A stretch of DNA of 64,000 bases from assembly GCA_949130495.1 (NCBI GenBank), contig CASBWL010000411.1:62001-126000 (forward strand), given 5' to 3'. This stretch comes from Sambucus nigra (lineage: Eukaryota > Streptophyta > Magnoliopsida > Dipsacales > Adoxaceae). Below, piece after piece: positions 23,460-35,073 of this stretch (position 1 is the stretch's first letter; every line of letters begins with the position of its first letter). Both the position numbers and the translations under genes were made by a program. Below the pieces are notes generated by a model, which was given only the letters and a program-made list of their open reading frames with translations, was not told the origin of the DNA and ran no database searches.

Positions 23460-24501
23460 GTACACCAGCATGATCAATGACGGTTGGTAAGATAAAAATA
23501 TATTCTCACATTACAACTTATGTTGGTCGGGAGGTAATATTATTACAAAAAGTTCCTCGAAGAACAAAATATTTCAAACTGAACCAAGTATGGTTGGTCG
23601 GGGATAAAAACCCACTAACTGTAGTTGGTCGACGAGGAGAAATTATTGACCTTAGTTGGTCGGACACATTTTATGAAAATATTTGAAATTGAACCAAGTA
23701 TGGCTGGTCGGGGATAAAAACCCACTAACTATAGTTGGTCGACAAGCATAATTTAACAACCTTGGTTGGTTGGAAAAATTTTAAACATTTTTATACTCAT
23801 TACTTTATTATTAAGTGATCGAGCAACGTTTCTAATACTTGTAACTTTTTAAGCTGGTCGATGAACAACACAATATTGTTATCTTTTTAACAGATACATA
23901 TGCATAAATGTAAAGTGTTTGATATTTACAAGACAATAGCAAATACAAATTTGTAAACAAAAATGAAAATGTATACTAACTATTACATTGAGATTCCTAC
24001 TCTATTGGTTTCTTTCCCTCTGCTTTTGAAACAGGTTCCTCGCCAGCAGGAAGATCATCCAAAGCATAATGGGAGTTTTATGAAGTTAAGATATTTCAGC
24101 ATTCTGATGTTCATCACAGATGGTCTGTCCGAGCAACTCTTGCTCGTCCCCGAGAACCTCTTGATCGTCCCCGAGCAGAGGTAGAAATCAAAATCAACAT
24201 CTACAGTACTGAGATCTTTACTACTACTATCCCGACCAATATTGAAGAAGAAGTTATATGAAAATGTTTCGAAGTCCACCACTAGCTCACAGGAGGCAGT
24301 AGGTCGGCTAGCAAACCAATCAACATACTTGAAGATTATGATAAGCTACAAGCGGCATCATATGTCGTCCAGAAGATAATGCACTTTATGTTGAACAAAT
24401 CAAGAAGGTAGATCAAGAATTTCACGAGCACCGAGCAACACTGCAGAATAAATACTCCATCCTTTCAAGTAACCCATCAAGCATGAAGCATTGGGGGCTT
24501 C
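23460..24501. other. Gypsy 3' internal region
   Basis: No gene is supported. A segment containing TTGGTCGGGGATAAAAACCC occurs at about 23593 and 23705. The region ends in a purine-rich tract, TTGGGGGCTTC (24491-24501), which should prime plus-strand synthesis. Confidence 0.6.
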
Positions 24502-25117
24502 TGTTGATACCAAATTTAATCTGCTGACGTGGACCAATAATAAGAAGACACGTGTCGATCTACATGGCACAATGACCAATTTATCTTCGCTCCGAGGAAC
24601 AGACCTCTCCGAGGAACTCATATGCTCCGAGGAACAGACCTCCCCGAGGAACTCTTGAATACCAGGAAGCTCAGGCGGTCCGAGCTACTCAGACGGTCCG
24701 AGCTGCATCTCGACCACAGCATTGATTGCCAGAATACCAACAGTTCAAATAGTTCATTGACTGCTTATCATCTTGACGCACACGCTTGAAGAGCATTAAA
24801 TGAGTTACCCTTTCATATGTATATCATTTAATGTATCACCCTTTCAGATGATAGCCTCAAGGACCTTTCATATGTATATCATTTAATGTATCGACCCTTT
24901 CGTGTACAACCTCAAGGCTATAAATACCTTGTATCACCCTCATTCAAAGGGACCGGAATTTCTTGAGAGAACTTGTAATCAAGAATTCCACAAACACTCA
25001 GCAATAACATAACAGTGGACGTAGGCTTTATTCCTAGCCGAACCACTTTAAAAATCTTTGTCTTATTTATTTATCTGTGATTGAAAAATTAGAGCGATCT
25101 AGTTTTTTACATCAACA
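24502..25117 (+). repeat. 3' LTR of the gypsy element
   Basis: 616 bases, nearly identical to 18515-19104. The extra length is a local duplication of a segment like TCATATGTATATCATTTAAT near 24815-24880. TATA box at 24919-24926. Confidence 0.95.
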
Positions 25118-25620
25118 CATGGCATGTAAATTTGTTTGATCTTTCTCATAGCCAGAGTATAACGGTTGGGTCGCCTTAAATTTTAAACTTTGGTAGTCAT
25201 CATAAAGGTTTATCCTGATATCTTCATGAGCACCCGAACCTTATACATCATCAGTGACCTCATTCTCTTCCACTTCATGAACTCCATACGCATCATCAAC
25301 TAAATCCTCTAAAATATTATGATCTACGCCGTCCCCTTGTACATTTATCCTACTTGTTGAAGGTTGCTCGGGGACAAAAAGAACTTTCGATTCCCCGCGA
25401 AAACTCCAAAATCGATAACTATCTTTCATACCCCATCTTAACAAATGTATTTCATCTGTTTTCCAGTCAAACACCTTACCATTCTCACACCTAGCACACG
25501 GTCACGAAAACTCTTCATCATTATGACATCTCTTTGCGTATTTTACAAATTCATTAGCACCTTTTTGTATTTAGGATATCCCTTCATAGCTACTCCAAAC
25601 AATCACCTATTATAGGTAAG
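25118..25620 (-). pseudogene. CACTA TNP2 transposase, N-terminal part
   Basis: The minus strand from about 25620 reads GYPKYKKGANEFVKYAKR, then EEFS, a stop, PCARCENGKVFDWKTDEIH and LLRWGMKDSYRFWSFRGES. This matches the Transposase-associated domain that starts TNP2 proteins, with its cysteine pair (CxxC) and WxxHGE-like end. It continues to 25118 as a spacer-like acidic region. The gene resumes at 18514 after the 6.6-kb gypsy insertion; the duplicated CATGG marks both edges. One stop is seen before PCARC. Confidence 0.8.
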
Positions 25621-27198
25621 AAGCGTATATTCGTGGATTAGTATAAACAAAAGTGTGAACATTTAGTTCCCATTAGTATAAACAATCACCTATTACTTGT
25701 TGTATAAAATTTATAGTATGTTTCATTTAATTATGTCTTATTTATATTCGATTTTAAATTTCAAATTCAATTTATAATATTAATTCATATTTCCTCCATC
25801 TCCTCTGAAGGGTGAGTGGTCCTATCCCATTCACGACCGCATATTTTTGTAATATACTTAACAGCTCATGTACATTGTTCCAATTTGAGGAAAATTAGGA
25901 AGCATATCCCCATAGTTCTCCAAGCACACGACGTAGATTCGCAAGTGTGAGTGTTATTTCAATTGACAATTGAAATAACACTTAATATCGCATCATCTAA
26001 TATGTACCTAGTGAATATTAAGACACGACTGCAGAACTTCCTCCAAAAGTAACAAGTTTAAGCCACTAAGAATATTATTATACAGAAACTATGCAGTCCC
26101 AAACTGTCCAAATGGGACAATTCGAGAGATTTCATTACAGGGGTAATGACTCTCGAACGGGTCTAAGGGCTTTTGAATGCGTACGTATAAGAACTAAAAG
26201 AATAGTATCTATGCGCACTATGTGTAATTTCAAGTATGTTTCATTTAATTATCATAAGTTCGTGGTCGTGCCATTCTCGAACGGGTCGTGACACAAAGTA
26301 ATTTTAGAAAAAAGTTGAAAACTCCCCCTCCCCCCATTTTGACAATAATCCAGTGGTCGTGCCACTTTCAAAATTAACCAACCCAACAAATTAAGCCAAT
26401 ATAATTATTTAAGGATTTATTAGTGTGAATTGAATTAAGGATTTTAAAAAAATTAAACAACCAACTTCCACATCCAACCACATTCGTCCAATATAATCCA
26501 ATAGCAACAACAAACCAATAAATGTGTATCCTGTACTCCTTATAATTTATCTACTCAATTAATTCAACATTAGCAATTTCTAACCAATTTCAAAAAATAA
26601 ATAAGAATATACAAACAATATTTATAATGTCAAATTAGTTTTATTATCTAAATAATAAGATTCAATCAATATTAACAATACTTATTAATTTCAATCCCAA
26701 CTAACATCACCCAGTCAACATTAACAATTAATTTCAAGTCCTAAACTAAGAATAATAATACCCAATCAATATTTATAATTCCTAAAACCAAATTGAAAAC
26801 CACACACACACGCTTCCCCACTCACCCCCTGTCCCACCACCTACCACTGTCCCTCCCCTCTCTTCCCCCCACCACACACACACACCTACACACACTCACC
26901 CACTTGCACACACACACCACCACCCAGACCCCCTGCCCCACACCCTGCCTCCTCCCCCCACCACACACACACCCACTTATGCACACACACCTCTACACAC
27001 ACACCACACACCACTGCCCACGCCCCCTCTCCCTCCCCCCTCCCACCTGTACACACACACATATATACAAAGGAAAGAGAAATAGAGAAAAAAACTAAAT
27101 AGATATATATATATAGAGAGAGAGATAGAGAGAGAGCAGTCGCTTGGAGAGAGAAAAACAGTGGAAAAAAAGAAGGGGGAAGGATTTTTTACCGATAA
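25621..27198. other. CACTA right-end noncoding region
   Basis: No gene is supported. It contains two copies of TCTCGAACGGGTC (about 26151 and 26275), an AT-rich stretch (26380-26790), a CA/CCCC-rich low-complexity block (26793-27060) and a TA/GA microsatellite (about 27098-27150). Confidence 0.6.
26793..27150. repeat. CA-rich low-complexity block and (GA)n microsatellite
   Basis: Repeated CACACA runs mixed with CCCC tracts, followed by ATATAT and AGAGAG runs. Open frames here are composition artefacts. Confidence 0.9.
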
Positions 27199-27236
27199 AG
27201 TTGTCACGGACTTATTACAGTCTTTGACCGTGATAA
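27199..27236. repeat. CACTA right subterminal repeat remnant
   Basis: A patch with GTCACGGAC and GTCTTTGACCGTGATAA matches the left subterminal repeats. Three bases later the sequence returns to copia, without a visible CACTA terminus. Confidence 0.7.
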
Positions 27237-27275
27237 CTTTACAGGATTTTTCTTTTATTTTTTCCTGGAATAACC

Positions 27276-27288
27276 AAAGGGGGAGATT
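27276..27288 (+). promoter_or_regulatory. Polypurine tract of copia element A
   Basis: AAAGGGGGAGATT sits immediately before the LTR start TGTAAGGACA. The same tract precedes the 3' LTR of element H (60173-60185) and, on the minus strand, that of element C. Confidence 0.85.
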
Positions 27289-29030
27289 TGTAAGGACAAA
27301 TTTCCGATCGAGTCAATTTGTATGTAATTATTCAGGACAAAACATTTGAGTCATATGATAAAATTTGTGTCGTTGATCCCATAAGCCTAAGACGTTATTT
27401 AATGAAGACGTATCAGCCAAGCTTCAAAGATTGGTTACATCGTGTCGGGTTTACCATGCCACGTTTGACTTCACTTATATCGATGATCTCACAGCTATGA
27501 ATGCATACATATTATGAGTCCTTGGATTTTGTATTAAGGGTGTTACTTTTTATTAAAAAATATTTAGAACTAATTTTATATTTTTAAGGACAAATATTTT
27601 TCTGAGTTCAAACGAGATATAAGCTCGTTAGAATGAAAATTTACTTTTCATTTGAATGAATTTATGGATCGTTCAAATAAATTTGAGATTTATTTGGAGG
27701 GAGTTCTATATATGCAGTCCCAACTCATTAAAATCTCGTGATCGACATGCATTTGGAGGGAGTTCTATTTATTTGCATTCTCATTCGAACGAACTTGGAT
27801 TTTTGTCCAAATAAGATGTGATCGACATGCATGTACTGTCGAGGTGGCTTCAAATCTACTATTTAATAATGTTGTGAAGTCCTGGGTAATACCGGGTGAT
27901 GTGGTGAGTGATCAGGATGCTCGATCTCCTATAATTGCTTTAGCAGGAGCTACTATCGGTATTAGAAATGTCCTTAGTTCCTCGATTCATTATGTGGCGC
28001 GAAATCCATCATTGTCTAAACAACCATTTGGTTATGCCATTTTGGGCTTTGCTTTAACCGAAGCTATTGCATTGTTTTCCCCAATGATGGCATTTCTGAT
28101 CTCATCCGTATTCTGATGGTAAGAGTTATGTGTTGATTTTGCGCCTTAAGCACTTGTACAATGCTCAAGTCAAGGCTCTCCTCCCCCTCGTTGCCCGGAT
28201 CTTGGACTTTCCATGTTTTTAGTCAAATGCGCGCTAGCGCGCTACAACTAGCAGCCGGCTTAAAAATGGAAGCACGAGCGACTAGCGCCCCACAACTAAC
28301 ATTTTTTTCTCTGATAGGCTCGCTTCGCTTTTCAAGCTCCGCCCATTATTAAAAACGAAAGCACTGATGGATATTCTATTAGTTAAGCTTCATTTGAACG
28401 ACCTTTGTTTTAGTTCGAACGAGTTCGTCGCCTCAAAATTTATGTTTTTCTATTTAAGGCATTTTAGACTCGGAATCTTTAAGGACTTTTGACGAAAATA
28501 AGTTTCCTACATATTTACAAAAGTTCTAAACTTTTCGTTTCGCCCTTTACGTTTCAAGATCAAGGATTCATAATTCATACACCTTGAGATCTTTTTTTTG
28601 GGCACCAAATTTGTTTCTTTTATCTTGAGAGATCGGGTTTCATGTGGTGGACTCCATACGTGTTGTTTATTGTGTTGAGGTGAATAAATGGTGGATTCCG
28701 TGTTCCAATTCGTAGAGTATTACTGATCCTCATCGGTGGATACCGATATGTTTGTGGACTCATACGTTGTGGTAACTTGCATGGGTGGACTCATGCGTTG
28801 CACTATGGGGGAGCGGTTGAAGATAGAAGAGCGTCAAGGCTTGTGGGCGATCGAGTCGTTCTGTAAGTCTATTGTCTATGATTTGTAAAACCATAGCATA
28901 GTGAACTATTTGGCTGGGTCGTCCGAGATTTTTTCCTTCGTGGTTTTCCTCATATATCGTCGTCTTGTGGTTTGATTTATGTGTTTTATCTTCTATCACC
29001 TTAGATGAATGTTTAGGATAAAAAGAAAAA
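27289..29030 (+). repeat. 3' LTR of copia element A, with mitochondrial insertion
   Basis: It starts TGTAAGGACAAATTTCC after the polypurine tract. Similarity to the LTRs at 54838 and 60186 is clear in the first 250 bases (an AACATTTGAGTCAT-like segment) and in the final third (CACCTTAGATGAATG). It is interrupted by the atp9 fragment at about 27925-28370, without which it would be near 1.3 kb. The last part, which should end TCCTTACA, is missing, and the end at 29030 is approximate. Confidence 0.75.
27925..28370 (+). pseudogene. atp9: Mitochondrial DNA insertion with 3' part of atp9
   Basis: The plus strand encodes the C-terminal two-thirds of ATP synthase subunit 9 (the c-ring proteolipid of the mitochondrial Fo sector): [21 protein letters not shown] and [17 protein letters not shown], with the essential glutamate in LTEAIALF, ending LISSVF and a stop at 28116. 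The downstream part (about 28117-28370), with GCGCGCTAGCGCGC, looks like mitochondrial flank. The first 20 or so residues are missing, and LTR sequence is fused in frame upstream. Codons at positions that plant mitochondria commonly edit remain in the unedited serine or proline form (SSSIH, FSPMM), pointing to DNA transfer. It is not an expected functional gene: a nuclear copy would need a targeting presequence. Confidence 0.9.
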
Positions 29031-29344
29031 AAGTAGTATCTTAATCTTTAAAATTTGAAAAATATAAAAAATTGGACTTTTTGTTTGTGACCATCCTTGT
29101 CGGGCGTGTTCACACGCTTACAGATTTGGAGGCTTTAAACTTGAGACTTGTTGAATTTTTAATGCTTACACATGATACTTCCTATCTTAAATCTAATTGT
29201 TGATTATGTTTGCTTGTTTTTCATGCACTAGCGTTTGTGCTTCGTGTTATATGTTATTGTTAGTTGTATAATGTTTGCTTTTATTTTTTTATATGTTACT
29301 TCTTGTTAAATGCTTGCACATCTTATGTGTATATTTCATTGCAT
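29031..29344 (+). mobile_element. Fragment of copia 3' internal region (element G, left piece)
   Basis: From about 29115 the sequence matches the region just after gag in the other copies (TTGGAGGC, then GAGACTTGTTGAATTTTTAATGC). The piece at 29031-29114 is unassigned. It ends where the truncated minus-strand LTR begins, and probably belongs with 34764-35073. Confidence 0.55.
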
Positions 29345-29661
29345 GATAAATCAAATCGATCACTATGATAAGGTTTTATAAAGACTATACATTAGACTTA
29401 CTCGACGACTCGTCTCCCTTGCAAGCCTTGAAGCTCTTCTATCTACAATATCTCCTCCGTGAATGTAGGTGTCACCCCATGCAAGCTGCCACAACACGTG
29501 AATACACACGCGCCTCGGTATCCACCGACGAGGCTCAACAACCGTCTACGTAATCGAAATATACAACATTGTTTTTTCACCGCAACACAGTAAACCGGTA
29601 CGGAGTCTATCATACAAAACACGTTCTCAACTCAAGATTATGACAAACAAACTTTGGTGGC

Positions 29662-29719
<58 letters not shown>

Positions 29720-30487
29720 CAAAGCATAAGAATATAAAAACTTGGATCTTTAAACTCAATGGGTGAAACTAGGATTTTAGAACTTTGGTAAACAAATAGG
29801 AAAATGTTTTACGCCAAAAGTTCTTTTTAAAATCTAAGTCCTTCACGTCTATAAGATAGTAAACCATGATTTTTGAGGCAGCGAGTTTATTCGAAAAAAA
29901 ACATAAAATTCGTTCGATTGAAAGCTTATTTTGTTCTAATGAAACTCAAGTTCATTCGAACCAACATGATTTATCGTTCGAACTAACTTCCAATGATCTT
30001 CCAACGAGTGCCCTTATATTTTATGGAGATTATCCGTTATATTCTCATTAGATGTGTGTTTTAACTAGTTTCTAAAGTTCGTTCTAACGAGTTCATAACT
30101 TTGTTTGAACGAGATGTCCATTTCATCCTAACGAGGTATGTTACTTTGTTCAAAGGAGCTCAAAAACAAAAATTCATTTTTCAACAAAAAGTAATTTAAA
30201 AATAGTTACAAATAATTTTGTTTTAAAACAAAAGTCCTAAAATAAATTTCCAACGATCATAATAATATGCATTTGTACCTGTGAGATCTTCGAAAACACG
30301 AAGACAAACTTGGAATGAAAATACAGCACAATGCGTATATACTTTGAAGCTTGGTCGCTGCATCTTTATCAAACATGTCATTGGCTTACGAGATCGACAA
30401 TGCAAAGCCTAACCTATGACTCAAATGTTTTGTCCGAAATTAATCCAATCACAAACAAATTGACTCAGTTTGAAATTTGTCCTTACA
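29345..30487 (-). repeat. 3' LTR of element C, truncated
   Basis: It starts TGTAAGGACAAATTTCA on the minus strand at 30487, just after the polypurine tract. The U5 end is cut at about 29345. It contains a CA/TA microsatellite at 29663-29719. Confidence 0.82.
29663..29719. repeat. (CA)n(TA)n microsatellite
   Basis: About 28 bases of CA followed by about 28 bases of TA, within the LTR of element C. Confidence 0.95.
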
Positions 30488-30500
30488 ACTCTCCCCCTTT

Positions 30501-32428
30501 TGGCTATTCCGGGACAAGACCAAAATAAAAAAAAACTATGGGTCATCAATCTCTCTTAAACGACTCAATTTCTAACCCCAAAAAGAAAAAGTATAAATGC
30601 TCAATAGATACATACACTGAGTAGCTTTGCTCGCTTAAAAACTTTATCGCATGTTGCCAACGTGCACACTTAAACACACCTTCAGATGTAAAGAGAATAT
30701 AACAAGTGTAAAATTTGCATATGAATAAAATTCGAATTATGTCTAATAATATCAACCGAGGTAAGACATAACCCCCCAATATAATGATATGCTAACAATG
30801 AAAATAAAGATGCCATTTCTCCCCCCACCCCCTTTTTGTTCAGGAATAGACAAAGTAAGAAAGCATAAAACTATTTCTTCCCCATAAACCAAATATCCCC
30901 CGAAATGTGCGAACATATGATACCAATAGAAATAGTGAAGAAGGAATAAAATCATGCAACGGCGTGAAGTGCAATAAAACACAACATAGTAACATAAGAA
31001 TAAATTCTCCAGACTATGATCAGATAATATATATACGGATGTATTAAAATATACCATTATGGATAAACAATGAAGTATGATACCAATTTGAAATTTGAAA
31101 TTTCAATGCACACAATGATAGATACCTCTATGATTGTATAGCATGCCATCTATAATCCAAAGACAAAGCATATGGCAAACATGGACTAAATTTAAACCAC
31201 AAAGACTCAAAACAAATTATACCATGTATATCAATATGCAAAATATATCTATGGAATACCAACGAGCGCGCACTCACACACGCACACGCGCACACACAAA
31301 CACAAATATATATATATATATAAACACAAAAACTCGACACAAACACACTAGCATAATATCGATGTGTCTAAACATGTGGGATGAAATGAATGGGTGTGAA
31401 CTAGATACATGTGAATTATGACCCAATCACTCAAATATGTTCAAGGAGTTCTAATTGGCCATAAAACTTTATCAAAATAAGATTTAGCCACAAGTGAGAA
31501 GATAACGTGAACTCTATGAACAAACAAGCATACTGCCCATAAGCCCAGAATATAGATGATTCTACAAATCAATAGTGTCATGATAATGTAATAATAACTA
31601 TGATTCATTTTTCAAAACCGTTCATCTTCTAATATAACACCCTAAAAAGAAAAACATATACCATATTTTATTTTCACTCAATTATTTTGAAGATATCACT
31701 TTTGAAAATCAAATAAGAAACTTATTGGCCTTCGTAATTTTTCTACTTTTATTGCCTCTAATCTTTTCATTAGGCTCTTGCCAATGGTAGGTTTCCTACA
31801 AAAAAAGATTTCTCATTTTCTAGCCCTTTCACGTGCACCCTCGTATTTTCAATAAAATAAAATAATCTCACGGACAACGGTTCTTACATGCACAAGCCCC
31901 CCATAGTCACAAATATATAGATGATAAGATTGATGGGAGACATCTCACATAGCTCAAATATAACATGGGAAGTTAAAATTCAAAAGATCTTATGCATGTG
32001 TGTACAGAGGCATATACAAGGTGAATCCATTAAGCGAATCAAGCCCGAAAGAACTCCATGCAAGTATGATTAAGAATACTCTTAGTATTGACAATCATAA
32101 CCAAATGTCCTAGTCACATGGATAATCATGGAATAAATTGGATTCAAACACACCAATATACCACATAAAATGTGAAAAGCTAAAATATACAAAAACCAAA
32201 AATCTTTTTGAGTTTTTATAAAAAAATAAAAAAACTAATTTAAAAGATAAAAAATCTTTTTTGTATTTCTCAATATGACTCAATAATTGAAAAAATCATA
32301 ATATAAAATACTCATACAACATACAACTAGCAAACATATATATCAGTGTATATAAATATGCAAGCAATCATCCATAAGATATAGCATGTGAAGAGTCATG
32401 TGCAAGCATTTGAGAAATATCTTATCTA
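30501..32428 (-). other. Noncoding 3' internal region of element C
   Basis: Colinear with the 3' internal regions of A, E, F2 and H. It contains a second polypurine stretch (about 30820-30840, plus strand CCCCCCACCCCC), a CA/TA microsatellite (31270-31322), the equivalent of the conserved hairpin block (about 31740-31835) and ATCTTTTT-rich motifs (32180-32280). No open frame of note. Confidence 0.7.
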
Positions 32429-32439
32429 ACATTCATCGC

Positions 32440-33300
32440 CTCCAAAACGTGGTTCCTAACCCAAATATATGAATTCCCAAAGCCTTGGGATTTAGGAATG
32501 ATGGTGACACTTAATCCAGATATACTAGGATCTCTTTTACGATCGTAGCAAAACGCCCTTAACTAACCTTTCCTACCATAACGCGAATATGTGTAAACTC
32601 GAGGAATGTTACCTATAGGTTGACCTTGTCAAGCGTCCTTGAAAATGGTTAAAACTCTAAAACAAACATTGGTATTGCCTTTAGCAGTTGAAGAATTCGA
32701 ATTATTGGAGCCAGTACCAACATTACCAACACTACTTGAGTCTTTTAGATCATATTTTAACCTCAAAATCATAGACTCAAGCCAAGATCTATACTCTTCA
32801 AGTGTTAGGGTCTCCTTATTCAAAATTTCTATCATTCCTAGAATGTTATCTCGCTCTCCCTCAATGGAAGCGAACTTATCCCTAATAATGTTCTCATGTG
32901 CCCTCAAATGTTTAATTAACTTATCATTATCCTCAATGGCACATAAACTGACTTCAGAAATTTTAGAGTCCTGTAATTCTTTCTTTAAAAAATAGACTCC
33001 ATACTCACTCTCCTTCTTGGACGTTTCTAAAATTTTTAACTAACGATTCATGTCCATAAGATTCTCGCGAAGAAAATCTATTTGAGTTTGAACAGTTTGC
33101 AAAGATTCAATTGGAGCTTTAAAACGAAATTTTATTTTTCAAGAATTTTTATTCCTTTTGCAAACTACAAATTCCCAAGAGCTAAAGTTTTAGCACGATT
33201 ATGAAGCTTATTATACTCAACTCGAATATCGAAGTCATCTTCGTCGCTATGAGAATCAGATAACTTATCATAATGATGACTCATCGAGAAAAAATAAAGA
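32440..33300 (-). pseudogene. Element C gag, C-terminal half
   Basis: The minus strand from 33283 reads MSHHYDKLSDSHSDEDDF, matching the acidic spacer after the first zinc knuckle in E and H. A coiled-coil-like segment follows (32907-32629) with KFASIEGERDNILGMIEIL and YRSWLESMILRLKYDLKD, homologous to element H at about 57720-57860. Then a Ser/Asn/Gly-rich linker and a decayed second knuckle (YGRKG, AFCYD) lead to IWVRNHVLEA and the noncoding region. Stops interrupt it at about 33000-33160. The N-terminal capsid-like domain and first knuckle are missing; only about 100 bases separate the primer-binding site from this reading. Confidence 0.75.
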
Positions 33301-33390
33301 AAAATAAACACGAGAAAGATAGAGGTAAACAAACCACCCTAAAATAATCCCCATTAAAAAGAAAGGTCACACAAAAAATTAGTTCTACCA

Positions 33391-33403
33391 GCTCTGATAC
33401 CAA
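33391..33403 (-). promoter_or_regulatory. Primer-binding site of element C
   Basis: TTGGTATCAGAGC on the minus strand, directly abutting the LTR. It is complementary to the 3' end of initiator methionine tRNA, the usual copia primer. Confidence 0.9.
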
Positions 33404-34763
33404 TGTAAGAAGGACTCATAGTGCTTAGGAGGGATGGTAACACGGAAAAAGTCTATTTTTAAAACTTTAAAATTTAATGAATAAAACTTTAAACTGATTA
33501 GTCCAATAAAACTTGTTCACCAAATTAGATCGTTTGTTGTGAAAAAATGATTTACTAAATTTCATATTTTTATCTTAAAACATACATCTAGTTGATTAGA
33601 AGATAAAATAAGTAAAACAATCGCATAACAATCTTACGTAGGAGGAAAACCAAAAAGGGAAAAACTTCAAATGACCTAGTCAAACAAATCGTATGATAAG
33701 GTTTTACGAAGACTACAGTAGAATTACTCAATGACTCGTCTCCCTCGCAAGCATTTTAGGCTCTTTTATCTTCAACCTCCATTCCAAAGTGATACTTAGG
33801 AGTCCACCTGCACAAGCTTCCACAAGACATGAATCGATACACGCCTTGTTATCCAGTGACGAGGCTAAAAAATTATCTACATAATCGGAATAGAGAACAT
33901 CATTTCTTCATCACAACACAACAAACTAGTATGGAGTCCACCAAAGGAAACACATTCTCAATTAAAGATTATGAGAAACAAACTTTGAAGCTCGATACAA
34001 AGATCTCAAAGCATAAGAATATGAAAACTTAGACCTTAAAACTCAAAGGGTGAAAGTAAGGTTTTGGAACTTTAGTAAACAAATAGGAAACTTTTTTCAC
34101 CAAAAGTTATTTTTAAAATCTGAGTCCAGCATGCCTATAAATAGTAAAACACTATTTTTTAGGCAACGAGTTCGTTCAAATGAAAACACATAGTTTGTTT
34201 CCTCAAAAAGCTCATTTTGTTCTAACAAAACTCAAGTTCGTTCGAACGAACATGCTTTATCTTCTAATGAACTTCGAACGAGCACCCTCCTGTTTTACTG
34301 AGGGTGTCCATTCGATGTTCGTTAGATGTGCATTCCAACGAGTTTATAAAGGTCATTCTAACGAGTTTATAACTTCGATCGAAGGAGATGCCCATTTCAT
34401 TTTAACGAGGTATGCTACTTTGTTCTAATGTGCTCGTAAATAAATAAAAAATAATTTCTCTTAAAAAAATAATTTAAAAATAGTTCCAAATAATATTTTT
34501 TTAAAGCAAACACCCAAAATAGTTTGCCAAGGATCATAATCAAATGCATCCATACCTACGATATCCTAAAAAAATGAAGACAAACCTTGCACGAAAAACA
34601 CGAGGCGGTGCATATGTAGTTTGAAGATTGGTCACTATATCTCATCAAACATTTCATAGGCTTACGAGATTGACAATACAAATCCTAACCTATGACTAAA
34701 TTCTTTTGTTTAGAATTAAGCCAATTGCAAAAAAGTTGGCTCGATTGAAAATTTATCCTTACA
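33404..34763 (-). repeat. 5' LTR of element C
   Basis: 1360 bases. On the minus strand it starts TGTAAGGATAAATTTTC at 34763 and ends at the primer-binding site with TCCTTCTTACA. U3 contains the perfect 16-base palindrome GTTCGTTCGAACGAAC (34236-34251) among several degenerate copies (about 34190-34410). Confidence 0.9.
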
Positions 34764-35073
34764 ATGGGGGAGAAATCTTTAACCCAGGGTGAGACGTCAT
34801 ATTTTAGGTGGAGAGAGTTAGACAAATGGGGAGGATTTTTCAATTGCGGTTTATATTTTTATATATTCATGTTGCATTTGAAAGGTATGTTTAAGTGTGC
34901 AGGTATGAAACAATGTAACAAAGTTTACACAAGAGCAAATCTACTAACAGTATGTGTTAGTCAAGTCTATACATATTCCTTTTGGGGTCCGTCATTGAGT
35001 CTTTTAAATGAGCTTGATGTTATAGAGGTTTTTATTTTGTGGTTTTGTCATAGAATAGCCAAAGAGTGAGATA
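34764..35073 (+). mobile_element. Element G, last part of the internal region
   Basis: Matches the end of the copia internal region in element H: a GGGGGAGAAAT motif at the start, TTTAAGTGTGCAGG (about 34890) and AATAGCCAAAGAGTGAGATA just before the LTR, a worn polypurine tract. Confidence 0.65.

Larger units (their letters stand above)
18515..25117 (+). mobile_element. Young, deleted Ty3/gypsy element inside the CACTA transposase gene
   Basis: Two LTRs (18515-19104 and 24502-25117) both start TGTTGATACC and end ACATCAACA, and are flanked by a perfect 5-base target duplication CATGG (18510-18514 and 25118-25122). A primer-binding-site-like sequence follows the 5' LTR and a GGGGGCTTC purine-rich tract precedes the 3' LTR. 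The LTRs differ by only about five substitutions by eye plus about 26 bases of length, so it is the youngest insertion here. The internal region has no recognisable gag, protease or RT. It keeps only an RNase H and integrase remnant among several tandem arrays. Confidence 0.95.
13430..27239 (-). mobile_element. CACTA (En/Spm) DNA transposon, split by a gypsy element
   Basis: The left end CACAACACCAAAACTG at 13430 resembles a CACTACACCAAAA-type terminus. Palindromic subterminal repeats of the GTCACGGTC / GACCGTGAC type follow (13441-13690), and a short matching patch lies near the right end (27199-27236). Between them, on the minus strand, are a TNP2-type transposase (25620-25118 and 18514-15640) and a PTTA/TNP1-like gene (15336-13990). 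The gypsy element at 18515-25117 interrupts the transposase. No terminus can be seen at the right end, so the element is probably truncated there. It sits inside copia element A. Confidence 0.85.
29345..34763 (-). mobile_element. Copia element C, gag-only, minus strand
   Basis: Order on the minus strand: 5' LTR (34763-33404), primer-binding site (33403-33391), gag C-terminal half (about 33290-32440), noncoding 3' region (about 32430-30501), polypurine tract (30500-30488), 3' LTR (30487-29345, truncated). No pol coding sequence and no N-terminal gag are present. It interrupts element G. No target duplication is seen because the left end is lost. Confidence 0.88.

Noticed and set aside
26793..27207. 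Open frames rich in Pro/His/Thr on one strand and Ser/Leu/Tyr on the other
   Set aside because: They follow from CA, CCCC, TA and GA low-complexity sequence.
27844..28116. An intact nuclear gene for ATP synthase subunit 9
   Set aside because: The first part of the mature protein is missing, the upstream reading is LTR-derived sequence with a non-ATG start and no clear targeting peptide, and commonly edited codons are unedited.
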